Shown in pieces: positions 23,116 to 36,400 of a DNA stretch of 64,000 nt. Origin of the DNA: Halocaridina rubra (taxonomy: Eukaryota; Arthropoda; Malacostraca; Decapoda; Atyidae); assembly GCA_037179515.1 (NCBI GenBank), contig JAXCGZ010003875.1:21001-85000 (forward strand). Direction: 5' to 3'. The notes beneath the pieces are model-generated. The model saw only the letters and a program-made list of their open reading frames with translations, was not told the origin of the DNA and ran no database searches. Each line of letters starts with the position of its first letter. The stretch's first letter is position 1. The position numbers and the translations under genes are program-made.

Positions 23116-25835
23116 GTGATTACCTAATTGTGATTACCTAATTGTGTTTACGGGAAAGAGCCCAAAGCTCGTATCTTCCCGTCTCCTCATCGGTTCCATT
23201 TTATACTTAGTGATACTTATCATACCTGTCCTTAAAACTATGGATTGAGATAGCATTAACTACCTCCTCGCTTAGCGAATTCCAATTATCAACTACTCTT
23301 ACACTGAAAAAGTATTTTCTTACATCCTGCAAAGAAGTTTTCTTACGAAGCTTCAAACTATGACCTCTAGTTCTAGAGCCAGCCATATCAAAATATCGAT
23401 CCCTATCCACCCTATCATAACCATGAAGGAATTTAAAGACTGTCCCCATATCCCCCCTCACTCTTCTAGCTTCCAGTGATGGTAAGTCTAATTCCCTCAG
23501 CCTCTCATCATAACTGAGATTGCGTATTTCTGGCTCCAGTTTCGTGGCATGTCTTTGAACTTTTTCAAGCTTAGCTATGTGCTTTTTCAAGTGCGGATTC
23601 CAAACGGGGGCTGCATATTCGAGTTTTGGCCTCACATAGGTTACATAAATATTTCTGAACATTTCCTTGTCCATGTGCCTGAAGGCTACCCTTACATTTG
23701 ATAAGAATGCATATGCTGCCCTTACTATGCCATTTATATGTATTTCTGGAGACAAATCTGTCAGTATGTTTACTCCTAGATCTCTCTCATTTTCTGTCTC
23801 TTGAAGTTGTACTCCAGCCACCGAGTAGTCAAGTTTGGGCCTTCTTGCACTTGTACCCATTCTCATTACCTTACATTTTGAAGTATTGAATTTCATTAGC
23901 CACTTTTCTGACCACTCATGCAGATTATTTAGATCCTCCTGAAGTTCTCTACCATTGTTCTCGTTTTTTACTTTCTTCACAATCTTTGCATCATCTGCAA
24001 ACATATTCATGAATGAATTTACAGACTCTGGTAGGTCATTTACATATACAAGGAACAAAAGTGGCCCTAAAACTGAACCCTGTGGAACTCCACTACTAAC
24101 TCTTCTTTATTCAGACACTGAGTGTCTTACTCTAACCCTCTGTTCCCTTCCTTCTAAGTAAGTTTTTATCCATTCCAAAACATTTCCACCTATTCTAGCC
24201 ATTGATTGCAGCTTCCTAATAAATCTCCCATGTGGAACAGTGTCAAACACTTTCTGGAAGTCTAGGAATATGCAATCTGCCCAGCCCTCTCTTTCCTGTA
24301 AGATTTGGCTTACCTCATCATAAAATTCTAATAAGTTTGTTACTGTTGATCTACCTTCTCTGAAGCCACGTTGCCTCACTGACAAAAAGTTGAAGGATTC
24401 CAAGTGAAGAGAGATATGCTTCCTTAGTAGTTTCTCCATAGCTTTGCAAACTATGCTGGTCAAGGAAACTGGTCTATAGTTCAGAGCCGTATCCCTCCTT
24501 CCCTTTTTGAAGATAGGTATCACATTTGCTTGTTTCCAGCATCTTGGAATCTCCCCCGACTTCAGTGACTCATTAAATATGATACTTAGTGCCACTGATA
24601 TTGTGTTTGCGCATTTTTTAAGCACATGAGGGGATATGTCACCAGGACCTGTAGCTTTATGAACATCTAAATCCATCAGCGCTTTGCATACCTCTGTGGC
24701 TGTAAGGTTGATGTTCTCTAATACCGGCCCTTGAGCTTCTATCACTGCAATCTGAGGGGGTGGGGTATTTTCTACTGTAAATACTGACTGAAACTCCTTG
24801 TTCAATTCTTTGCAGATCTCTTCATCCGTCTCAGTGATGCTTCCATCCGCTCTCTTTAGCCTTAAAACCTGTTCTTTTACCTTCAGTTTTCCTCTGATAA
24901 AGCTGTGGAAGAGCTTGGGATTTTCTTTAGCCTTCCTGGTGATGTCCCTCTCATAGTCTCTCTCTGCCTCTCTCCTTTTACTTAGGTAGTCATTTCTTGC
25001 TCTTTTGTAGGTTTGCCAGGCATTTATGTTTTTTCTCCTCCTATACCTTTTCCAGCATTTGTCTCTCCACTCCTTAGCTCTTTTACACCCATTATCGAAC
25101 CATTTCTCTCTGGCATGAATTACACCTTCTTTGGTGACAGGTATGCAGCAATCTACTATCTTCCCATATTTCTCACAAAAGATGTCATACATTTCTTGTA
25201 CAGATTTGTTGTAAAATAAGGTTCTCCAGTCAATAACTGCAAAAAGCTCATTCATTTTGATGTAATCTCCTTTCGGATAGTTCCTCCTCATGTCCTCAGT
25301 GCCTCTACTCTCAGGAAGAATATCATCAATGATATACTCCATCAACAACACACAGTGGTCACTCTTTCCAATTGGTGGTTCATACTCAATTTTTTCAATA
25401 TCCAACACATTATCTGTGAACACTAGATCAAGTAGTGATGGCTCATCCCCACCCCTGGCCCTCTGTTGGTTCCATTACATGTTGGTGTAGGAAATTCCCT
25501 TGTACGCAATCTAGGAATCTTGCCCCGAATGAGTCCTCACCACTGTGTGGGTCAAGATTTATCCAATCTATCTCTTTATGATTAAAGTCTCCCATAATCA
25601 AAATCCTGCATTTTTTTTCCCGTGCCATGTTAACAACTGAGTTTATGACTTCAATAGTACCTATATGACTTTCCTCATAAACTTCAAGCCTATTTTGGTT
25701 CCTTGGTGGGTTGTATACAACAGTTATTATAATGCTCTCTGACCCAGTATTTATGCGAGCAACAAGAAATTCCTTGAACTCACTTTCTATAGCCAAGTTT
25801 ATTTCTTCGACTTGAATCCTGTGTGCTTCGACTCA
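23116..25835 (-). pseudogene. CR1/L2-like LINE copy L4, the longest
   Basis: Read on the minus strand. The C-terminal part of an AP-type endonuclease comes first (IIITVVYNPPRNQNRL, ILIMGDFNHKEIDW, then after a frame change near 25435 IGKSDHCVLLMEY). A basic linker follows, then reverse transcriptase with VHKATGPGDISPHVL, NYRPVSLTSIVCK, FLDFQKVFDTVPHG, SGVPQGSVLGPLLF and FADDAKIVKK, and the conserved C-terminus. Lesions are the frame break near 25435 and a stop (tgg to taa) near 24105. The 5' end of the endonuclease is missing. The 3' end at 23116 shows gtgattacctaatt repeated twice. Confidence 0.92.
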
Positions 25836-26213
25836 ACCCTCTGATTTACAGAAAGAGAGAAGATTGTCATGATAGACAAGGATGTGTATGCTATTTTAGT
25901 AAAGCCCTTTTGCAATATTGAACAGAAAGGAAGGGATTTATGATTCGATGTTTCTGCAGTTGTACACTAAGTTCTTTTGCTTTTGGTTTTTGTTAATTGG
26001 GGAATAAGAATAGCCCTCTGACAATAAACGTAAAACTCTACCAATAGTCATTGCTCACGTTTGTTCACTTTCATTTGTTTATTTATTCTTTTATTATGTA
26101 GAGATACTCCGCGATAATTTATTTTTTTTAAATTTCAGTGCAGGTAAAGGAAGGAAGCCTGTCTCACCTAACCACGTGGGTGGATACCGCAACGTATTTC
26201 ACGGTCGCCCAGT

Positions 26214-26216
<3 letters not shown>

Positions 26217-26307
<91 letters not shown>
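26217..26307. repeat. (TC)n microsatellite
   Basis: Pure CT/TC dinucleotides, about 90 bp. Confidence 0.98.
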
Positions 26308-26310
<3 letters not shown>

Positions 26311-26581
26311 CTCTGAGACTGACATGAGCTCCTTCCCATGCTAAGAGAATGTTGCCGTCATTGATTCTTTTTTGTTTTTTTTTTCCAGCGAAGCTAGGCG
26401 ATAACTGTGCCTACATTTTATTTTAGTTGATACATTTTTGCATGCTGTTATTGCATAAATACTGATAAGACATTGGTAGTACCGACTTTTGCATAAATAT
26501 TTTCGCCACATATCGCAACTGTTTAGAGAATAGATAAAACGCCCATTGACAAATTGGGGAGCCCGAAAGTTGCCGTTTATG

Positions 26582-27025
<444 letters not shown>

Positions 27026-29155
27026 GACAGCAGGAATTCAAATAGTAAAAGAGACTGTGTTAGAATGAGCATTACTATGAAATATAAGTACAGAACTCTG
27101 TTCTTACTTCCGAATGCCAGTCTCCATTGTATATATATTGCTATTCCTGATTTAGTATTTTTTTTTCTTTTTTTTTATTATTCTTATTATGATCATGATT
27201 ATTAGTAATGTTATTATGTTGACTGTTATTGTTGCTATCTCTCAATGGCCTTTTGCTACTTATTATTTTTGAAATGCAATCAGCAGTAACCTGATGATTT
27301 GTATCTTTTATTTGAATTCATGCTTGATATTATTATAGCCACTACTAATAAGAATATTTCTTTAGTGGCTTTTCTCAGCATTTAATGATTGTTCTTTTGA
27401 TATCTATAGTAGAGTAATGTTATGTATCAGTTTCTCAGCTAAGTCCTAAGTATCTTGGAATAATAATCTAGTGGTGTAGACACATACCTTCCATTACCAC
27501 CCTATTTCTAGGCAGCTCCGACCTGCAAGTTCTAAAAGTCTTTAGATTTTGTTCTCTCTCACACGAGACCTGTTGCCCACTGAATAGAGATTGCAAGCAC
27601 TTGCAGTTGCAAGGGAGGCAAAGTATGGCCATTGTTGGTACCCCGAAGTCATAGGGAACCTTTCTTACAACTGTATTAGTGACATAGGTTCAAATTTTCA
27701 TCCCGAGGTCTGCTTCGAAGGTATGTATGTATTGCAGTACTGAAGAGAAAGTCGCTGTGACGTTGCAGGTGTCCTACAAGGGTGGTTATAGTCAAGACCG
27801 GCCCGGGGGTAGGATGAAAAAGCCAGGCTGGAGGGGTTCGGAAGATGCATCGATCGCTTCCTTTTTGTCTTGCCAGTCTTCAGGAGGAAGAGAATTTGTG
27901 GTAGTGTACGAACCTGGGCCTGCAGTGAAGACGGCGGGGGAGTGAAAAGGCGAGGTAAACATGGCAACCGTTGTATAACGCCTAGCAAGAATTTCATGAG
28001 CAAAGAGAGAGGAAACAGAAGTCTTTTAAAACATCTTAATAACACCTTAGAAGCCACATAAACGAATTGATGAGATCCCCAGAAAGAATCCCCATACATG
28101 TCCTAACTTTAGTGAAGAGAGAAAGGAAGGGTATGGAAAATCCCTTATTATTTATTTAACAACAACCCCCCCCCCCCACGTATTAGAACTGAAAAAATGG
28201 GAAAGAAAATGTCCCCACCGTTTTTGACCCCTGTGCGAAAAGACAATTTATGATTTCTTATTTTTTTTGCTAGCTTTAAGATAATTGTAAGCGAAAACTC
28301 AGAGTCCCCTTTAGATATAAGTTTTTTGGAATAAGTACCATTGATAAATTGTACAATTTGCACAAATCATAATAAGTTGTTTTCTACCTAAATAATATCA
28401 TTGTTTTGCTTTAGCATTATCATAGTTTGAGTCATGATTTAATCTTTGTGTTCATTGAGTTTGCATATCAGTTTGTCCCTGAATAGAAAGTGCATATTGA
28501 AATGGTGAATGTTTTTGACTTTTCACACCGTAACAAATGTTTTGGTTCAGGAGTAGTTTTTTAAGGCCTAATTTTAAGACAAATCAATGCCCATAGTAAC
28601 GATAGGAATAGAAATTATAAAATGAGGTTTCTTATAGAAATTACCATTTATGTTATTGACTATCGTATTTTAAATATTCATATACATGCCAATACTCTAC
28701 ATAATTTGTTTGCTAATGTTCTACATGATTCATATGTTTACTGTACCTAACCAAATTGCGTGAATCTTTTGAAAAAGGAGAGAAGTAGATAAAGTAACGT
28801 TATAATCTAAACTGACTTTTGATTTTAATGAATGTTTGATAATGATTAGTTACACACTGAAATCATAATGATTAAGGTTATTTTTGTTTTTTAAATATAG
28901 GAATATGTTTGTATTAAAGATTTCTCACAAGGAAATAGACTCTGCATGCTCTAGTTTGTCTGTAAAATTACTATTAATCTATAAGAATAATGCTATATTC
29001 CTGTAATCTGTTTAGAGTTCATAGAAATAGGAATTCTTAGATAATAGCTTAAATAATTCGGCCCCATTTTTTATTGTAAACTAATGTTAGCTAGGATATA
29101 TCAAAGAGCTCTCCAAAGATAACCCATGCTGCTGCTGAAATAGAGATATTTCAGT

Positions 29156-29169
29156 TTAGTGGGGAGGGA
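29156..29169 (+). promoter_or_regulatory. Polypurine tract of the pol-less LTR element
   Basis: AGTGGGGAGGGA lies directly before the 3' LTR start TGTCGC, confirming plus orientation. Confidence 0.7.
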
Positions 29170-29843
29170 TGTCGCATGACTGAAGTCTTGCTGAAGTCGC
29201 ATGAAAGCTTGCTGAAGCCAGAATCTGAAAGTGTAACAAATCTGGAGGAGTAACAGTCGAGGACACAGATGGTTTATTACATGCCCTCACTTTTATTGGG
29301 TTTTGGGTCCAGACCCTGCTTTCCCTTGGAGCCACCAAGATTTATGGCTAGACAAACGGAACTAATTTCTGGCGCCATGCACTCCAAGAGGCCTAAAATA
29401 CAAGGGATGCTCGGTCCTCGAAAACACCACCCAAAGGTTGTAAACATTTGACCTACATTGGTATGTCCACGCCCTGGAGAGAGAGAGGGCCCAATAGCTG
29501 CAGCGATTTAGAACTTCTTCTGTTTAATAGGCCTGCTGAAATAGCCCCTCCCCAAAGAGGCGGGACTCCTCTTGGAACCTGAAGTCTATTGGCAGAACTG
29601 GATTTCACGACACGCCCTGCCGATGGGGTATTTCAAGAATCCCCGAGGCAGACAGTCAGTTAGTTAGAATCTTACCAGGGGCACGAATAGATCATATATT
29701 TTGATAGTCATGGGGGGGGGGCATTGAGGCGTCGAATATGTTGTACTCTAGAATAAATTAAGATATAGGAACCACCGCTTGTCCATTCTTACCTTGCACC
29801 CTTCTGATTAAAAGTAATGTAAGTGACTAAAATCAGTACGACA
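29170..29843 (+). repeat. 3' LTR of the pol-less element
   Basis: 674 bp, TGTCGCATGACTGAAG...GTACGACA, matching 19130-19802. The LINE L3 sequence resumes at 29848. Confidence 0.9.
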
Positions 29844-30418
29844 ACATCCTCCTGAAGTTTTCTTCCATTGTTCTCGCTTTTTACTTTCTTCACAATCTTT
29901 GCATCATCTGCAAACATATTCATGAATGAATTTACAGACTCTGGTAGGTCATTTATATATACAAGGAACAAAAGTGGCCCTAAAACTGAACCCTGTGGAA
30001 CTCCACTACTAACTCTTCTCCATTCAGACACTGAGTGTCTTACTCTAACTCTCTGTTCCCTTCCTTCTAAGTAAGTTTTTATCCATTCCAAGACATTTCC
30101 TCCTATTCTAGCCATTGCTTGCAGCTTCCTAATAAGTCTCCCATGTGGAACAGTGTCAAACGCTTTCTGGAAGTCTAGGAATATGCAATCTGCCCAGCCC
30201 TCTCTTTCCTGTAAGATTCGGCTTACCTCATCATAAAATTCTAATAAGTTTGATACTGTTGATCTACCTTCTCTGAAGCCATGTTGCCTTACTGACAAAA
30301 AGTTGAAGGATTCCAAGTGAAGAGAGATATGTTTCCTTAGTAGTTTCTCCATAACTTTGCAAACTATGCTGGTCAAGGAAACTGGTCTATAGTTCAGAGC
30401 CGTATCCCTCCTTCCCTT
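29844..30418 (-). pseudogene. CR1/L2-like LINE copy L3, 5' part
   Basis: Minus-strand reverse transcriptase from GRRDTALNYRPVSLTS through FLDFQKAFDTVPHG, SGVPQGSVLGPLLF and FADDAKIVKKV. It is cut by the LTR element after KLQED. The 5' end is truncated at 30418. The other half is 18330-19129, on the far side of the LTR element. Confidence 0.9.
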
Positions 30419-30429
30419 CACTCCTGTAC

Positions 30430-30934
30430 TTACCTAACTGTGTTTACGGGAAAGAGCCCAAAGCTCGTATCTTCCCGTCTCCACATTGGTTCCATTTTAT
30501 ACTTAGTGATACTTATCATACCTGTCCTTAAAACTATGGATTGAGATAGCACTAACTACCTCCTCGCTTAGCCAATTCCAATTATCAACTACTCTTACAC
30601 TGAAAAAGTATTTCCTTACATCCTGCAAAGAAGTTTTCTTACGAAGCTTCAAACTATGACCTCTAGTTCTAGAGCCAGCCATATCAAAATATCGATCCCT
30701 ATCCATTCTATCATAACCATGAAGGAATTTAAAGACTGTCACCATATCCCCCTCAATCTTCTAGCTTCCAGTGATGGTAAGTCTAATTCCCTCAGCCTCT
30801 CATCATAACTGAGATTGCGTATTTCTGGCACCAGTTTCGTGGCATGTCTTTGAACTTTTTCAAGCTTAGCTATGTGCTTTTTCAAGTGCGGATTCCAAAA
30901 GGGGGCTGCATATTCGAGTTTTGGCCTCACATAG
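30430..30934 (-). pseudogene. CR1/L2-like LINE copy L5
   Basis: Minus-strand 3' fragment starting at RPKLEYAAPFWNPHLKK (30930) and running to the C-terminus SIHSFKDRYDKYH and 3' untranslated end. There is a frame slip near 30740 (missing base in the ggggg run). Its 5' edge meets Penelope sequence at 30935; its 3' end lies 11 bp from the truncated start of L3, so two LINE fragments sit in tandem. Confidence 0.85.
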
Positions 30935-30990
30935 GTGTTTTTTCATTATATGATTTTAGGGGGTGCCTTCTTGTAAGTGAAATGCGGTCA
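30935..30990 (-). pseudogene. PLE-C, GIY-YIG nuclease fragment
   Basis: The minus strand reads FHLQEGTPK followed by gaaaaaacacc and matches 32315-32365 of PLE-B (catttcacttacaagaaggc). It is the 5' neighbour of LINE L5. The remaining C-terminal piece of this copy is at 18075-18323. Confidence 0.6.
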
Positions 30991-30999
30991 TGCTCAATA

Positions 31000-32371
31000 A
31001 AATATGTATAAAATAAAATTTACTGCCAAAATATACAAATATAAGGCCTCATTACCCAGCAGTAAGATATGAAGCTTAAGTTCCGAATGAAACTCGTGAA
31101 AAGACAACTGGAACAGAAAAATGAAGCTCATCCTAACCTACATGAAGAACTTAAAGACGAGAAAAACAAGTGGGAATATTGCAATAAAAATGACGATATA
31201 AGGAAAAGCATAAATGAAGAACTCTCGAACCTCTGTGACAGATATTATACAGAGGCAGAATCACGTACCACGAGAAAACTTTTAGCGCTGTAAGGAGGAT
31301 ATTTGAGGTTTGCAAACCCCCAAAAAGGCTACATCCATCTCACAAACCATGAATTAACGCAAGATCAAGAAGAGCTCTTAAATTTGGTTTAAGTTGCCAT
31401 TTCCTCTGTAAACTACGCCCAAATGAAAAGAAACTGGAAATAGAAATGCTTCTCGATAAAATCCAGAGCCTTGAAGACAACATCGAAATCATTACATCTG
31501 AGTCCCTCTGTCTAGAACTCTTGGCTGAAGCAAACAAAAGAAGAGGTCATTACATTAGTAAAATTATTGAAGACGGACATAAATTAGCAGCAAAGCAAAT
31601 CAGGAGCATAGAAGATATCATCATAAAAAAAGCAGATAAAGCAGCCACATTTGTAATAATGGCTAAAGAAGAATATTGAATGAAGATGGATACTGTTCTA
31701 AACGACGAAAGAAATTTAGAAGAATTACTAAAAATCTTGTTGATGACATTAAACAAAAAGTTAACAGAACTGTTAATGCCATTAATGCAGATGTTAGTAG
31801 TATCTATTTAAAAAGACTTCAAGGTAACAATGACAGGATACACCTACGGAAATGTAAGTACTTATAAAGTGGATAATCTTCTTAGACCAATTATAAGCCA
31901 GATTGGAACTCCTACAAATGAATTTGCAAAAAGATTAAATTCTCTCTCAACACCCTACATCCCAAGTAAATACAGCATCAAAATCATCGGCAGACTTCCT
32001 TGATATATGAATAGGAGCAAATCCACAAGGAATCATTGCCTCTCTAGATGTAGAATTCCTCTTCACCAATGTTCTGGGGAATGAAACAGTCTGGATCATC
32101 CTAAATAAAGTGTTCAGAGAAAAGAAAACCCAAAGCTTAATATACCCGAACCTGCTCTAAAAACACTCCTCGAAATATGTACTGAGGAGGCACCATTTAG
32201 AGTCTTTTCCAACAAAGCCTTGTAGTCTACCAATATACTTTCCCCTATGAAGGATGCAGTCTTCAATCATCTTATATTGGTATGACAACAACTAAATTGA
32301 CAAAGAGACTAACATTTCACTTACAAGAAGGCACCCCCAAATATCATGTGATGAAAAAACACCAGACCTCC
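31000..32371 (+). pseudogene. Penelope-like element PLE-B, RT and start of GIY-YIG
   Basis: Frames at 31069-31293, 31446-31679 and 31676-31867 plus the gaps read through KGYIHLTNHELTQDQEELL, IIKKADKAATFVIMAKEEY, LRPIISQIGTPTNEFAKRL and PYIPSKYSIKI. A degraded DVEFLFTNV-like catalytic block follows near 32050, and a GIY-YIG core SYIGMTTTKLTKRLTFHLQ at 32265-32325. The palm segment with the second catalytic site is deleted between about 32160 and 32230. The GIY-YIG part is cut by LINE L6 and resumes at 33649. Confidence 0.82.
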
Positions 32372-33648
32372 ATCACTTGGAATCCTTCAACTTTTTGTCA
32401 GTGAGGCAACATGGCTTCAGAGAAGGTAGATCAACAGTAACAAACTTATTAGAATTTTATGATGAGGTAAGCCAAATCTTACAGGAAAGAGAGGGCTGGG
32501 CAGATTGCATATTCCTAGACTTCCAGAAAGCGTTTGACACTGTTCCACATGGGAGACTTTTAGGAAGCTGCAAGCAATGGCTAGAATAGGTGGAAATATT
32601 TTGGAATGGATAAAAACTTACTTAGAAGGAAGGGAACAGAGGGTTAGAGTAAGACACTCAGTGTCTGAATGGAGAAGAGTTAGAAGTGGAGTTCCACAGG
32701 GTTCAGTTTTAGGGCCACTTTTGTTCCTTGTATATGTAAATGACCTACCAGAGTCTGTAAATTCATTCGTTAATATGTTTGCAGATGATGCAAAGATTGT
32801 GAAGAAAGTAAAAAACGAGAACAATGGTAGAGAACTTCAGGAGGATCTAAATAATCTGCATGAGTGGTCAGAAAAGTGGCTAATGAAATTCAATACTTCA
32901 AAATGTAAGGTAATGAGGATGGGTACAAGTGCAAGAAGGCCCAAGCTTGACTACTCGGTGGCTGGAGTACAACTTCAAGAGACAGAAAATGAGAGAGATC
33001 TAGGAGTAAACATACTGGCAGATTTGTCTCCAGAAATACATATAAATGGCATAGTAAGGGCAGCATATGCATTCTTATCAAATGTAAGGGTAGCCTTCAG
33101 GCACATGGACAAGGAAATGTTCAGAAATATTTATGTAACCTATGTGGGGCCAAAACTAGAATATGCAGCACCCTTTTGGAATCCACACTTGAAAAAGCAC
33201 ATAGCTAAGCTTGAAAAAGTTCAAAGACATGCCACGAAACTGGTGCCAGAAATACGCAATCTCAGTTATGATGAGAGGCTGAGGGAATTAGACTTACCAT
33301 CACTGGAAGCTAGAAGATTGAGGGGGATGTGGTGACAGTCTTTAAATTCCTTCATGGTTATGATAGAGTGGATAGGGATCGATATTTTGAAATGGCTGTC
33401 TCTAAAACTAGAGGTCATAGTTTGAAGCTTCGTAAGAAAACTCCTTTGCAGGATGTAAGGAAATACTCTTTCAGTGTAAGAGTAGTTGATAATTGGAATT
33501 CGCTAAGCGAGGAGGTAGTTAGTGCTATCTCAATCCATAGTTTTAAGGACAGGTGTGATAAGTATCACTGAGTATAAAATGGAACCGATGAGGAGACGGA
33601 AAGATACGAGCTTTGGGCTCTTTCCCGTAAACACAATTAGGTAATCAC
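32372..33648 (+). pseudogene. CR1/L2-like LINE copy L6 (inside PLE-B)
   Basis: 5' truncated at HLESFNFLSVRQHGFREGRS. Includes FLDFQKAFDTVPHG, SGVPQGSVLGPLLF, FADDAKIVKKV, HEWSEKWLMKF and the C-terminus KLRKKTPLQDVRKYSFSVRV. There are frame breaks near 32560 and 33320, each a lost base. The 3' end has gtaaacacaattaggtaatc. ATCAC occurs at both edges (32372-32376 and 33644-33648), but it is also part of the LINE tail, so a real target duplication is not proved. Confidence 0.9.
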
Positions 33649-33900
33649 ACGTAAAATGTTGTAGGAAAATACGAAGATACTATACACAGAAAAACTTTTT
33701 TGACATCTGCAAATTCTAGAAGCTCTCTACATACATAAGTTAGATCCTTCTATGAATGTGTAAACGCTAAATTGTATTACTCTGTCAACTGTGAAATTAA
33801 AGAGCATAGGCCAGAGATAAGCATGCTTGGGGTCCATCCTCAAACAACTTTGGAAACTTCGCAGAGATACTGAATCTTTCTGGTGAATGTAAACTAAAGG
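33649..33900 (+). pseudogene. PLE-B, C-terminal end of GIY-YIG domain
   Basis: Continues the interrupted reading: a block like ENTKILYTEKLF, then ILEALYIHKLDPSMNV and [16 protein letters not shown]. Homologous to 18075-18323 (minus strand). Confidence 0.7.
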
Positions 33901-34079
33901 TGGATATCATATATATACACCTAGTTCGCTCTTTGCGCATGTTTATAATCTGCGAAATTGGAAAAACCTCTAAAAAATAATGGTAACAAAATAAGAAATA
34001 CGCGAATACCGCACATGCAAAAAAACTCGAAAACAAATTTTTCATTCTAGTAAATAATCAACCACCTCGGAGACAGTTT

Positions 34080-34672
34080 TCCACCATGCTCCTCCTCTTC
34101 TACCGCTTAATGCGATCGGATATTATGGAGATAAAGGAAAAAAGCATTAAGAACAAACAGTAAACAAACTTGCGATATAATATCGTCTGGGAAATAGCAT
34201 GCGAGGGTGCATCAGCTGATACGGAGGCGGCAAAACATTTGCAGATAGAGGTTCGTTCTCCCGCATCCTCCTCCTCTTCTACCGGTTAATGCGATCGAAT
34301 ATTATGAAGAGAATGGAAAAAAAGCATTAAAAACAAACAGCAAACAAACTTCCGATATACAGTGTTCCCCTGGTTATTCGTGTTTCTTGGTTCGTGTTCT
34401 CACTGTATCGCTTTTTTTTAATTTTTTATTTTTTGCCCCCCCCATATTTTTTTTTTTTTTTTTTTTGGGGGTGACACCAGGATGGGCCAAAAAATTATAA
34501 TATAAAGCAGACTTTATCAGGTTTTAAAGAGAAACAGAGATGGAGAGTGTAATGACCTGTCAGATGTGAATTGATTATAAAAGATGTGTAATGAATATCC
34601 AGCTCTCTGCTGGGTTTTAATATACCTCTGTATTACTTTCATGATGTCTATTCCAATAATTCTGCTTAGACC

Positions 34673-34737
<65 letters not shown>

Positions 34738-35031
34738 GGCAACAATAATTTTCCTTTGATGATGATTGTGGAATTATTATCATCATCATCATTATTATTA
34801 TTATTAAGGGCTCATCATTGTTTGTACATCTGTTGGTTTATTTACTTTTAATAACTGTGTAAAGTGCCCCTCCCTAGTTGGCTGGGACAAAGAGAGTGTG
34901 GGGGGTTGGGTAGAATAGAATGTTTTAGAGAGAGAGAGAGAATCTTTAAGTAACTCTTGTTCATTGAACCAAAACTACATTATTTATAGTAAAAATAATG
35001 GTTTAATTACGAATTCGTAGTAATAATGATG

Positions 35032-35123
<92 letters not shown>

Positions 35124-35158
35124 CTTCCAATCATCATCAAAGGAAAATTATTGTTGCC

Positions 35159-35232
<74 letters not shown>

Positions 35233-36400
35233 GATCTAAGGAGAAGTTTTAGAATAGACATCATGAAGGTAATGCAGAGGTATAGTAAACCCAGCAGAGA
35301 GCTGGATATTCATTACACATCTTTTATAATCCCTTTACATCTGACAGGTCATTACACTCTCCATCTGTTTCTCTTTACAGCCTGATAAAGGCCGTTTTAT
35401 TTTATAATTTTTGGCCTGTCCTGGTGTCATAATCATCTTTAAATTTTTATTTTATTTTTTTTATTTTTTTTATTTATAAATTTTTTTTTTAGGCTGATCC
35501 TACTTCGCAATTTTCCTGGTTCACGCCGGGTCCCGGAACCGAACTACCGTGATAAGGGAGGGAACACTGTAATATCGTCATGGATATAGCGTGCGAGGGT
35601 GCATCAGCTGATACAGAAGCGGCAAAACGTTTGTAGATTGAGGTTCGTTCTCCCGCATTCTCCACCTCTTCTACCGCTTAATGCAATCAAATATTATGAA
35701 GAAAATTTAAAAAAAGCATTAAGAACAAACAGCAAACAAACTTTCGATATAATATTGTCAGGGAAATAGCATGCAAGGATGTATCAGCTGATACGGAAGC
35801 GACAAAACGTTTGCAGATAGAGGTTCGTTCTCCTGCATCCTCCTCCTCTTCTACCGCTTAATGCGATCGGATATTATGAAGATAATGGCAAAAAAGCATT
35901 AAAAACAAAAAGCTTATTGCAATCGGATATTATGAAGATAACGGAAAAAAGCATTAAAAACAAAAAGCCAACAAACATGCGATATAATATTGTCAGGGAT
36001 ATAGCGTGCGAGGGAGCATCAGCTGATACGGAGGCGGCAAAACATTTGCAGATAGAGGTTCACTCTCCCGCATCCTCCTCCTCTTTTACCGCTTAATGCG
36101 ATCGGATATTATGAAGATAATGGAAAAAAGCATGAAGAACAAACAGCCAACAAACTTGCAATATAATATCGTCAGGGGAATAGCATGCGAGAGTGCATCA
36201 GCTGATACGGAGGCGGAAAACATTTGCAGATAGAGATTCGTTCTCCCGCATCCTCCTCCTCTTCTACTGCTAAATGAGATCGGATATTATGGAGAGAATG
36301 GAAAAAAAGCATTACGAACAAACAGCTAACAAACTTAAGATATAATATTGTCAGGGAATAAATGTGCTAGAGCAAAAGTGTTTGCAGATAGAGGGTCGTT
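34080..36400. repeat. 178-bp minisatellite array of X2, interrupted
   Basis: Units begin near 34087, 34265, 35660, 35838, 36076 and 36250. Spacing is about 178 bp except for one unit with an internal roughly 60-bp duplication (35885-35945). Shared blocks: cctcctcctcttctaccgct, gcatcagctgatacggaggc, gcagatagaggttcgttctc. Confidence 0.88.
34360..35569. mobile_element. Foldback (long inverted repeat) element with TA target duplication
   Basis: 1,210 bp with ends CAGTGTTCCC...GGGAACACTG, flanked by TA at 34358-34359 and 35570-35571. Removing it restores cgatataatatcgtc of the host minisatellite. The two arms (34360-34770 and 35125-35569) are long inverted copies: tggagagtgtaatgacctgt, gatgtgtaatgaatatccag and ggcaacaataattttccttt occur in opposite orientations. 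Arms contain (TTA)n tracts; the centre has (TAA)n. CAG ends plus TA duplication fit the Tc1/mariner-pogo group. No transposase. Confidence 0.9.

Noticed and set aside
27698..28099. 133-residue minus frame overlapping plus frames
   Set aside because: Both strands are open in a GC-richer patch, with no recognisable motifs or splice sites; likely chance.
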